This document shows, one piece after another, positions 48,168 to 58,329 of a stretch of 64,000 bases of DNA. Source of the stretch: Cycas panzhihuaensis (lineage: Eukaryota > Cycadophyta). A program made the translations under genes and the position numbers. Each line of letters begins with the position of its first letter. Position 1 is the first letter of the stretch. A model generated the notes under the pieces. That model searched no databases and was not told the origin of the DNA. It was given only the letters and a program-made list of their open reading frames with translations. Location of the stretch: contig CM041465.1 in NCBI GenBank assembly GCA_023213395.1, positions 105,469,741 to 105,533,740 on the forward strand. The letters are read 5' to 3'.

Positions 48168-51012
48168 TGAAACGCTCTCCGCGGGGCAATGATCCAACGC
48201 CTAGCGGGAAGGGCATAGAAACAATATGCTAAGGCTAACTAGCGAGGATCATACCGCAGACGTCCGTCTTGCGCCGAGCGTGCACGGATCGCAAGGTGCC
48301 TGGTTGCTTCCGTGTAGCCGCAGTAAGACGAGGCCTTCCTACCCTTCTGATGGCCGGAAGGGAAAAGAACCTCGACGCCGCGCTTCTCAAGGCAATGAGA
48401 AGGCGACGAGGGGGCAATCAACCAAACGTGTCACGAGTAAGGGGTAAGTGTCGAGGGGTATAGGTAAATGGAACCTACACTACTATGTTATGCAATGTAA
48501 CAAAGTAATACGAGAAAGCAAATGTAAAATAAACAGTTATTTTTCCTTCTTCTTTTATGTTCCTTTACCTATCAAAGTAAATGTAAAGAGACATAAAAGC
48601 ATAAAGGAAATACGAGAGATACGTGGAAAATACCTGGATACGGCGTCCGAGTAGAAACGCAGTTCCCTCCCTACAGGCTCCTCCTCTCCGTCCTCCGCGC
48701 ATGCAACGTCGATCGAAGACAATAAAGGGGGTTCACTTACCTCCCCAAGAGCATGCAAGGAGTAAATAAACTAAAAGAACAGAAAGTGTAGCTCAAAACA
48801 AGAAGGGGGAAGAATACTGCATGAGAGCCGACCCAAGAATCAAGTTGATCTCGTGCGCTACTCCCTCTTAAGCGACCCTCAGACAAATAGAAAGAACGCC
48901 TCCTCCTGGAGAGAGGCTACGAAGCACGACAAGATATATATGTATACACTAAAAATGAAATCAACTAAGCTAGAAAAATGTAGTTAAGCACCAACATATA
49001 GCGAAAATGAAACAAGGCTGCGCGATAAATATGCGGACCGTCGTATACCATAAAACGCACCAAATGGGATTGAGTGTAGCCTCGGGATGGCTAACTCACC
49101 CACGAGAGGTCTCCACAGGGTATAGGGAAACAATGCTAGCATGCAACAAGATGGGTCGTGTGATAACAAATGGCCTACGCCAATGAGGAAACTCAAGCCA
49201 ACCCTCCAAGGTTTCTCTAGCCTCGTCTCCTAAGAAAGCGCGGGTGATAAAGGGAGAGAGGATAAGGGACGAAACCCTTGGGGAGAAGGACGGCAATGGG
49301 GGACGGAACCCCGCCTATCTCCCTCAAATCCTCGTAAAAGCCCTTTATGCCGGCTAGCTTAGAAAATGGCAAAAGAGGGAACTCGGTGGGAGAAGATGAG
49401 TTTTAGGAAATCACAAGAAAAATGTGCCTAACCTAGGGCAGCGCTCTAGTAAGCCACAACTACTAAGGTTATATGCATCAAACGGCCAAAAGAAACTCAA
49501 AGGAAATGCATGCAAACAAGAGGAAAGAATTTGCAAGCAACTCAATGGAAAAAACAAGCAAAAAAGCACTAATAGAGCCAATAAATACCTTGAATGGAGA
49601 AGAATGAGTGCATGTAGGCACTTAGCAACTTGGAGCAGCAGCCCAAGCAATGTCTAAGAGGTGGTGTTGAGTGTCCTTTGCAAGAGAGTAGAAGAGTAGA
49701 GCTTTATGCAAGTTGAGAGCTTGAAGATGGGTCTTTGAAGTGGTCTTTTGGTGAAAAAAACCTCTTGAAGCTTTGGGTATTTGTGGAGAGGAGTGGTGCT
49801 TGCAATGGAGCTCCGTAGGGGGCAGCAATGGCCCTGCAACTCCAGCTGGTAATGGCCCACTTCACCTCTATCCCACTGCTGTAGAAGAAGTTCTCTTGTT
49901 CACTGTTTCTTTGCCTTGTCTCTTTGTGGAGAAGTTGCTCTAGAAAACTTGAAAAATAAAGTGAAGAATCATCAAAATGAGTGAAAAAAAGGCTTTTATG
50001 CCTTGGGCATAGCAAGTGAACGTTGGGGCCCTCGCGCCCAACTGTTCGAGCCACGCAGCCCGCAAAAACGCGCCATCGCATTGCGTGGTTTCTTTTTTTT
50101 CAAATTTTAAATGTATCAAGCAAACTTCGCAGATCATCAAGAAAATGGCAGATCGCTTAGTTTACCGCGGTACCAGCCCGAAACTTAAAAAAAGGAGAAA
50201 AATACATCATAAAAGTCATAAACATCAGTTTTTAGGGTAAGAACAGGGGCTAAGCCTGAAATACATCAACTGGGGGAAGGCCCAGGCAGTGGGCAAGTAC
50301 TCAAAATGGTGCAAAGAGCCCTAACTAAGGGTTAAACCGGGCTTAGGAAGGGTTCGCAACATCGCGGCACGTGGTAACACGAATAAACAAGCCGGCAAAA
50401 GCATCCCGAAGACCATGGAGACATCGTGAGTGGTCAGACGCCATACGGTGTCGTGATCCGCTTATGGATGCCCCGCCGTGAGTCGTCAGAGGCTAAGAGG
50501 TGCCGTTAGTACATGCATTATGAACAGTAATCAAACAAATGCATGTAGGCACATGTCAATCAAACTATTCTCAATTCCCTTAGCAACCATAAGTAAGAAA
50601 AGTAAGAACATATACCGCACAAACTTGGTCGATGAGGCCCCGAGTCCATTCCCACTACTGGAAACATCGCCTCGGCGCAGAGCCTCACCGCTTAAGCGTA
50701 ATGTGATGGCGAATGTCGACAATCAAGAAACATGAGTAGCACATGCATATATATATATAAGAGCAATCAAGAGCAGCACGTGATCCAAGGGCGTAGGCAA
50801 GTGTCGTGGCGAACGCTGCGGGACAAGGGAGACAGAGACGAGGACAACGTGGGGCCGCCACGCCGTCAGGCATCGACCAAACCGACATAAGCGGTGAAAG
50901 GATGCCTCGCTGTCAAGTGCAACGTGAAGTAGGAGGGCATCCAGCAAAGTAAAACAAGTACAGCTAACTGATAGCAACCGGAGGCTTGGGGCACGGGCTG
51001 GCCAGGCAAGTC

Positions 51013-51108
51013 TCAAGGGCGGTCGTCCAGAAGAGGGAGGCGACGCTCAAGGATGAGGTGGACGAGGCTGACGGCCTCAGCATTGAGGTGCCTCGGGATA
51101 TGCTGAAT
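51013..51108 (-). pseudogene. RNase H C-terminal remnant, right element
   Basis: The frame HIPRHLNAEAVSLVHLILER matches the end of the RNase H domains at 12240 and 61290. The final catalytic Asp is Val here (NAEAV). Upstream the domain is deleted and fused to TGTTAGACA-side sequence, so this is only a scar of the missing segment. Confidence 0.65.
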
Positions 51109-51113
51109 ATGTA

Positions 51114-51180
51114 GATTTTGTAAATATGCAGGTTTTCGTTGTAGATTTTGTAAATATGCAGGTTTTCGTTGTAGATATTT
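51114..51180. repeat. 30 bp direct repeat at the deletion junction
   Basis: TAGATTTTGTAAATATGCAG followed by GTTTTCGTTG occurs twice in a row. It lies exactly where the antisense-gene/RNase H segment is missing relative to the left element, which suggests repair-associated duplication. Confidence 0.75.
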
Positions 51181-51480
51181 TATTGTAATATGCATGTGTT
51201 TCCTTCCATGTATGGCCATATGTCTAACAGGAGCACACACATCCACCGTAAGCAGAAGTGATCGAGAGGTGTGAGGTTAGAAGATAGGGCGACATGCACG
51301 TCCACAGGGGAGCATAGCGGAATATGCGAAGGAAATCACAAGCACGGAAGGGGGGAGCAACGATACTCCCTAGAGTCGTCCTAGTTGGGGAATGCCCAAA
51401 TAGGAGGACAAAGGGATTCCCAAGAGCAAACGGGAATGCTGGTTCCGTGGGAGGAACCAGAAGCAAAACCGAAGAGAAAT

Positions 51481-51537
51481 CCATCTTAAACTGCCATCCT
51501 ACCCGCAGTTGGGGAGAATGGAGACAGTTCAAAATGG
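51481..51537 (-). repeat. Conserved hairpin, right element
   Basis: CCATCTTAAACTG on the plus strand pairs with CAGTTCAAAATGG 44 bases later, using G-U where bases differ. It is orthologous to the two hairpins at 7931 and 8106, in a single copy. Confidence 0.65.
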
Positions 51538-51544
51538 TAGTTTA

Positions 51545-52230
51545 AGCTCATTTCGGAGCAAGAAGAGAGGAAGAGGTGTGCGTAGACCCCGTAGAGGTAG
51601 GGGTAGTCACGCGCAGGGTAGGGGATAAGTGACGAAGAGTAGGCCTAGTGTGGCTAGGCCTACCAGTAAACTTACTATGGTCAGAACCAGATGAGCGCAA
51701 CGGACCTAGCACACGACGGATCGCGTGGCAAGGTTGCATACGAGTAAGAGTGGCTTTAGTCCGAGGTAAGGATCTAGAGCGTGAAGAAGAAGTGCCTCTA
51801 CGAGTGGCTCGCCGACGTGGGCGCCTACGTGAAATCGCCGGGAGGCCGAGAAGGTAAAATAAATGGTCGGTTTAGGACCAAAGGGCTCGAGCCATCAGAG
51901 AATGGGGAAGAGCAAGAATATCTGATCGAGATATTCCCCTAAGTGCTCGCGAAACCAGGGTGACACGTCGAGGAGAGGGCCCATAACCCTCGCTATCCGA
52001 ATCAGAATCACCCATGGCAGCTAAGTAACCGTAACCACCTACGCCAATAGGGGCAAACCTAACTAGGTTTGGCTCATGACATGGCATAGGGTCCGACCGA
52101 TGAAGGTCGGTCTCCTGAAACAAAGGTCCCACGGAAGGGGTAGCCTCCTCAGGATCACTATCTTCATCATCGAAACCGCCTGGCAGGTGGATGAGAGGTG
52201 TGAGACTAAGATTGGCTCACGGGCGACAAC
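51545..52230 (-). pseudogene. Post-protease linker, right element
   Basis: The minus-strand frame reads VRFAPIGVGGYGYLAAMGDS followed by DSDSEGYGPSPRR. Ser/Arg/Pro-rich stretches run from there toward TSSSLLAPK, ending at the hairpin region. It is homologous to 7216-7919. No reverse transcriptase follows, as in the left element. This copy is more GC-rich, which fits a younger, less deaminated copy. Confidence 0.55.
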
Positions 52231-52760
52231 TTTAACTTGTCCTTCATGGACAAATTTAAGTTGCCCCATCAAGCGTGGAGCGATTGCTCCCATCCGGGTC
52301 GAGCCATGGTTGGCCCAACAAGAGGTTGTACTCCACATCGACATCGAGTACAAAGAACCCGGCTGTAAAATGCTTTTCCCTCCTAAGGTGAGGGATAGGG
52401 AGATCGCCCCAGGGGACTTCTCGCCCCATCATACCCTTGGCATTTCCAAGGATGACTAAGAGCTACTATGCCTAGCTCCTTGAGCATACGCCAGTAGCAT
52501 AGCATTAACCGAGGAGCCATTATCTACAATGGTCCTCTTTACGATACAATCAGAGTGTCAATGGTAATGACGAATGCACGTAAAAGCTTCTCCCGCTTCG
52601 GGAGATGGGAGATCTCGGGATCAAATGAGATGACAGTGGCCCATGGAGGTAGCACCTATCGCATGGATGGAAGCGCCTTGTTGGCCAAGAGCTTCAAGAA
52701 GAAGAGCACGTTGCTCGTGGCCTTCTCAAGACGTCCATTAAGGACATTCCCGCAATGACG
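52231..52760 (-). pseudogene. Aspartic protease, right element (frame-broken)
   Basis: RTIVDNGSSVNAM (near 52518-52541) is the active-site segment. PRLMGQLKFVHEGQVKVVAR (near 52230-52300) is the C-terminal part matching the left copy. Frameshifts separate them, so no single ORF survives. Confidence 0.72.
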
Positions 52761-52936
52761 GTATAGAGCTCGTCAACAATAGAAAAGGGTTTACCCTTCC
52801 CCGTGGGTTGAAGCGCCTTCTAAAGTCGAATCGACCGGGCTGACGGAATAGTCTTGGGAAGCGCAGAATCTCCGGAGGAACGGCTTCCGGAAGAGGATCA
52901 AGGTAAGATGTGGATGAAGAGGTACCGACTGCCTCT

Positions 52937-55206
52937 TTAGCAGCTTGAGACCCAAGTTAAGGCATATAACGGAGTGGTCTCAAGCACCTGGACAACCTTC
53001 TTTCCCTCAGAAGGACCGAAGGTGATGGAGCACGGTGGTCGTGGAGCGAAGGTGAAGGTGACCTTCGTGATACCCTTCCCTCTACCATGCGAGGGCGAGG
53101 ATCGGAGATCTATCCCGATTCTGACTGTTCCCTTGTTGAACATCACGACCACGTTCCCCATGTTTGGGGAACGGGTCTCTATGAATGGGTTGATCGAGGT
53201 TAGGCCTCGATGCTCGCCTAGGGGACGACCGCGCGACGGGGCGTCGCGTGGGTGCTGTGCCCGGCAATGCGAATCGTCATGGAAACACTCCCCGTGGATG
53301 GAACACCACATCTTCTTAAGGCGAGGATCGATCCTCCTTGCTTGAGAAGACTGGGTGTTGCCCCCTTTGGGGGGCATCGCACGAGAGGTTTGCTGGACAG
53401 GTCTATGGGAGGTAGGTGACGAAGGAGGTTGGAGTTTAAGCTCCTTCATCGTTCGCTCAAATGAGCGAATAGCGGAGGTAAGGGGATCTAAGGTCCTCTC
53501 AGTCGAGTGAGAGGTGGACCTAGAGGGCTGCGAAGGTGTGGTCTCCTTCGCTGGAGGAGGCGCCTCGCGACGTTGCGAGGGCCTAGGAGGTTTCTTGAGT
53601 CCCGCTTGGATCTCAATGGCCTCCAACGCCAAGCACCTCGAAATCGCGGAGTCACACGTGGTTGCCCCCATCTTGAGGACCTCCACGTGCACCTCAGGAC
53701 GAAGTGCATTGACGAAGAGATCCCTCTTCAACTCCTCAGGCAAGGTGGCCTTGGTGGAATGAAGAAGGTCATGAAAACGTCGCACAAAGTCACGATTCAT
53801 CTCATCGTGACCTTGTTTGAGTGACAGAAGCACCTTCATTCCGCTTTCGAATGGACGGGCTACGTCAAAGTAGTTGACGAACTCGTCCACTAGCTGTTGG
53901 AATGAAGAAATCGAATGGGCGGTGAAGGCAGAGAACCACTTGAGGGCTTCGCCCGCAAGGACCGCGGAAAAGCTTCATCAAGATATGGTCGAGGCCCGAT
54001 AGTCGATGCACGCCATGGAAAAGTCACGACATGTTCGGTTGGGTCTTGCGACGAAGCCCCGCCAAATTTGGGGACTTGTGAAGATGAGGCGCAAGTTAGT
54101 CCTCAACGCCTCAACAGACAAGGGCGCCGACCTATAGTCCACGAAAGGACGTGCCCTTGCTCAGGCTAAGGGATCGACAACCTAAAAGGAAATCGGATGG
54201 GGTGTCGGTCCCATCCCTCCTGAGGAAACACCCTTGTGGGAAGGGGGTCCGCAGTAGATGTTCGAAAGGAGGCGCGCTCCTCTTGGCCGACGCAATGAGG
54301 AGTCGCTACCGGACGCCGAAACAGAGGGTGAGGGACCGGGTTTGCCCATATGGGCCACCCGTAGGTGGCGCGACCCCATATGGGTGCAACGGGTCCACTC
54401 CATAGGCAGGAGATGGTTTCCTTGCCCCGCCCCAAGGTTGTGACGTAGCCCGGGGCACGAAAGAGAAGGACCACCAACCAAGCCTGGACGTATGTAGGAG
54501 TGGGTCCTACATGGCTAGCGGCGGCGCTAGTAGGGCCTCGAGGCCTACTAGGGAACGCGCGGCGCCACGCTCGCGGTGGCACGTGCGCTTGGTTTGAGCA
54601 AGGCATACTAACCCCGAGTTGAAGGAAAGATGCGCCAAGACGTCCCGAGGAAGTGGGACCACGATTGGCGCAGCGCAACACTCGCCTTAGAGCCGGGTAG
54701 ACACGGCATAGACGGTGTGCGCCATGAAGCATCAATCATCGTAGATGACGTGGGCATGGATGAGGAAGACGCCACGCTATGTAGCATTTCCGTAAACCAT
54801 CTAGAGGTGGTTGGCGCGAATCGCCGAAAGTACTCGCTGAGCACCTCGACCGCGTACGGAGGGGTATCCTCATAGCCATACGAGGTCGGCGACTTGAAGT
54901 AGGGGATCCCTCAGGGCGCTCCTCGTAAGGCTCGCCAGTGGGGTGGCGGGTCTCACGAGTGGCCAGATCTTCCGCTGCATGAGCGAAAGGCTCAAAGTCT
55001 TCGGGGTGGAAATGGTCATCTGGGTAATAGATGGAATCCTCGCCCTCACGGGTGGATTCCAGAACGGACGAAGGGAACTCTTGAGTTCCTGAAGTCATGG
55101 CATGGTAGGCCCAATCGGACGGGTAACCTTCCTTTGCCGAATCGGGGTTCGACGATGGAATGAAACGTGACGATTGGTCTTCTAACAATGGCGGCAAACC
55201 CCGCAA
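52937..55206 (-). pseudogene. gag: Ty3/gypsy-type gag, right element
   Basis: The last 317 codons are open (53890-52937): DEFVNYFDVARPFESGMKVL, then LKQGHDEMNRDFVRRFHDLL, KMGATTCDSAISRCLALEAI and a Cys/His cluster, CSIHGECFHDDSHC. The N-terminal part (55206-54736) has SDWAYHAMTSGTQEFPSSVL and SIYYPDDHFHPEDFEP. The middle (54735-53900) is frame-shifted and Pro/Arg-rich. This is the better-preserved gag. The left copy aligns along its whole length and has stops where this one has sense codons. Confidence 0.82.
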
Positions 55207-55379
55207 GCCGAGAACGTCGCATGCAACGCCCGCAAAGCGTTGTTAGAAAAAGTGAAAAGGAAAAGAAAGGAAAGACCGCAAACACGCTGGGGTTGCCCAA
55301 CTCAAAACACGTAACGAAACTACCTAAAGGCAAGAGCACCAACACGAAGGGGAAGCGGATCTAGCTCCCCTTCGGGCGG

Positions 55380-55397
55380 TCCCCGTGATGGTCGCCA
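55380..55397 (-). other. Primer binding site of the right family G element
   Basis: TGGCGACCATCACGGGGA on the minus strand directly follows the LTR end TTTCA. Same position and similar sequence as 3971-3988. Confidence 0.65.
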
Positions 55398-56703
55398 TGA
55401 AACGCCTCCGCGGCAATGATCCAACGCCTAGCGGGAAGGGCATAGAAACAATATGCTAAGCGTGCTAACTAGCGAGGATCATACCGCAGACGCCCGCGGC
55501 CGGAGCGCGGTACGGATCGCAAGGTGCCTGGTTGCTCTGTGTAGCCGTGCAAGACGAGGCCTTCCTACCTTCTGATGGCCGGAAGGGAAAAGAACCTCAG
55601 ACGCCGCGCTTCTCAAGGCAATGAGAAGGCGACGAGGGGGCAATCAACCAAACGTGTCACGAGTAAGGGTAAGTGTGGTCGAGGGTATAGGTAAATGGAA
55701 CCTACACTACTATGTTATGCAATGTAACAAAGTAATACGAGAAAGCAAATGTAAAATAAATAAATATTTTTCCTTCTTCTTTATGTTCCTTTACCTATCA
55801 AAGTAAATGCAAAGAGACACAAAAGCATAAAGGAAATACGAGAGATACGTGGAAAATACCTGGATACGGCGTCCGATTAGAAACGCAGGTTCCCTCCCTG
55901 CTAAGGCTCCTCTCCGTCCTCCGCGCATGCAACGTCGATCAAAGACAATAAAGGGGGTTCACTTACCTCCCTGAGAGCATGCAAGGACTAAATAAACTGA
56001 AAGAATGAAAAGTCAAGCTCAAAACAAGAAGGGGGAAGAATACTGTGCGAGAGCCGACCCAAGAACAGGTTGATCTCGCTACTCCCTCTTAAGCGACCTC
56101 GCTGATAAATAGAAAGAACGCCTCCTCTCGGGAGAGAGGCTACGGCTAAGCACGACAAGATATATATGTATACACTAAAATGAAATCAACTAAGCTAGAA
56201 AATGTAGTTAAGCACCAACATATAGCGAAAATGAAACAAGGTCATGCGATAAATATGCGGACCGTCAGATACCATAAAACGCACCAAATGGGATTGAGTG
56301 CAGCCTCGGGATGGCTAACTTACCCACGAGAGGTCTCCACAGGGTATAGGGAAACAATGCTAGCATGCAACAAGATGGGTCGTAGGATAACAAATGGCCC
56401 ACGCCAATGAGGAAACTCAAGCCAACCCTCCAAGGTTTCTCTAGCCTCGTCTCCTAAGAAAGCGGTGATAAAGGGAGAGAGGATAAGGGACTAACCCTTG
56501 GGGAGAAGGACGGCAATGGGGGACGGAACCCCGCCTATCTCCCTCAAATCCTCGTAAAAGCCCTTTATGCCGGCTAGCTTAGAAAATGGCAAAAGAGGGA
56601 ACTCGGTGGGAGAAGATGAGTTTTAGGAAATCACAAGAAAAATGCGCCTAACCTAGGGCAGCGCTCTAGTAAGCCACAACTACTAAGGTTATATGCATCA
56701 AAC
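55398..56703 (-). repeat. 5' LTR of the right family G element, truncated
   Basis: Closely matches 48168-49490 and the truncated LTRs of the tandem units. It breaks at TATGCATCAAAC, where the others continue GGCCAAAAG. Beyond the break lies a short tandem repeat and unrelated DNA. Confidence 0.8.
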
Positions 56704-56745
56704 TACTAGTAAGCCACAACTACTAAGCCACAACTACTAAGGTTA
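56665..56745. repeat. Short tandem repeat at the 5' LTR break
   Basis: AGTAAGCCACAACTACTAAG recurs three times with partial overlaps across the LTR break, with GGTTATAT on both sides. It is a likely repair or slippage scar. Confidence 0.75.
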
Positions 56746-56799
56746 TATAGCACCCTTCTCCTTTATTTTGTCCTAAAAGGCAATTATCTTAGCTTTATA

Positions 56800-57780
56800 C
56801 CCTTCCTCTATTTCTTGAATCATTTGGATTATAGGTCCCGCTTTATCCTGCGATGTAGGAGGTGCTGAAGGTTCCCTTGCCTCCGTTGCCTGTGGGAAGC
56901 CTTCCCATTCTTCCCAGGATGCTTCTGCTTCTTCTTCCTCCTCCTCTGTTTCTTCTTCTCCCTTCTTCCTCTTTCCTCGACGATGGACAGCCTGTTTCGT
57001 CCAATGAGGGATGGGTATTCCTGGTGTTTTCTATAGCTAAGTAAGTACCTTTTGCATTTGCTTTTGTACTCTCCTCTTTGCTTCTAGACTGGTCATTGTG
57101 TTTGGAAATTTTGTTGCCCATTGTTTGATAATTGGCTCTCGAGGAGAGATAGTGGTCCTGGTTAGTTGTACCTCTAGACACTGATAAAATAAAATTGCCA
57201 AAAGTAATGAAGGATGGCAAAATGGGTGTATCCTAATCTCCTATAGCTGCTGCCTCATGTTCTCTGCCAGGAATTCTGACCAATTCATCCTTTCGCCATC
57301 CCAAATCTTTAATAACACCTGCATCATGCCTCTCTGAATGTAGGTGTACTTTCTCTTGGATAGAAATCTGGAATTGATTACTTTGGCTACCCACTGAAGT
57401 CTAACATCCATGATGTCTGCTACCCTAATTCTTCCAGACATAATCTGAGTGTTAGGTTGGCACAATTCTCGCAACCATATTTCCTGGTCCACTTCTGACC
57501 TTTTTGTTCCCAGTGGAATCTCTCCTTCCTTGGGAAATCTGGTAATGGTATGGACTATGTCTGCATCCATTTTGGCCTTCCTGATGTCCTCCTTCAGGGC
57601 CATTAGGATCTGGTCCATGAGTTTAGGGTCATAGTACATAGGGTTACAGTAGATGTAATCTCCCCAGCCTGCCTGCTTAACCTTGGCCTGAAATAGAGTT
57701 GGTAGGGCTTGTAGCTCTTGCTTGAGCTTCGGTATGTAGGCCTCCTAGCACCATGCTGTCCTCATGATGGCTGTGGAGTC
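56800..57780 (-). pseudogene. Fragment of an unrecognised protein with antisense-gene features
   Basis: The longest frame (57639-57241) reads YYDPKLMDQILMALKEDIRK, then TITRFPKEGEIPLG and GERMNWSEFLAENMRQQL. An upstream in-frame piece is LKQELQALPTLFQAKVKQAG. The GERMNW... segment lines up by eye with GERMDWATLVTANLIAQL of the antisense gene at 63.4 kb. Further on, a KRKKGEEETEEEEEEAEASW acidic tract sits where that gene has its Asp run. Stops and frame changes show decay. It may be a distant member of the same protein family from another element. Alternatively it is an unrelated plant transposon protein. Confidence 0.45.
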
Positions 57781-57989
57781 CCAGAGATAAGAAAGAAACC
57801 TAAGTATACAATTGGAACTGTACATGTGTACCTCTGAAGAACGCTTGCCATTTTTCTATCTTTGTATATTGTGATGTGTACTGGAGTAATTTTCTTGCAT
57901 GCCATTTTCTAGAGTCCATTCCACTCTGCGTACTGCATGAGAATGCTCGCAGGCACGTAATGATTTGTCATTTTGTAGATTTTTGTCTT

Positions 57990-58329
57990 ATACATGCCCT
58001 TGGTATGTATAGTGTTAATAGTTTCTATTATACGTACTCGATTGCGTACTTCCTTTGGTACATAGAATGTAACTAATCACTGAAGTGTATTTTACATAGT
58101 GTATACCCAACTACATACTTTTTTTGGTATATATAATGTAATCGTTTGACTTACTCTCCTTTGCATTATGCGTACCTGCTTGTGTACTTTTTAGGTACGT
58201 ATAATATAATTGAGCCACTTAAAATTTGTTTACACTGTGCATACCTAACTGCGTACTTTTCAAGTATGTATAGTGTAATTCTAAGTCACTTTTTGAACTG
58301 TGCATACTTCAATGTATTCCCTTGGTACG
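57990..58329. repeat. Degenerate tandem repeat of about 70 bp
   Basis: GTACTTCCTTTGGTACAT-like cores occur near 58045, 58114, 58185, 58254 and 58315, each after a TGCGTACC- or TGCATACC-type half and followed by TATAATGTAAT. The array ends exactly at the G-LTR terminus (58330). No coding sense is apparent. Confidence 0.7.

Larger units (their letters stand above)
41429..49716 (+). repeat. Tandem unit 3 (partial)
   Basis: It is the same as units 1 and 2 up to the point where they switch to copia sequence. Here the minus-oriented G-LTR continues uninterrupted past 49716 into the right G element. It therefore shows the LTR sequence that the copia junction replaced. Confidence 0.9.
48168..51229 (-). 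repeat. 3' LTR region of the right family G element
   Basis: This is the uninterrupted version of the LTR that copia truncates in units 1 and 2. It starts TGAAACGC (LTR end) and runs through the GTAGGGGGCAGCAATGGCCC block near 49810, a GCGGTACC motif at 50167 and a short TA run at 50744. If TGTTAGACA at 51229 is the LTR start, the LTR is 3062 bp. Relative to the left element it would then lack about 3.7 kb, which holds the antisense gene and most of RNase H. Confidence 0.65.
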
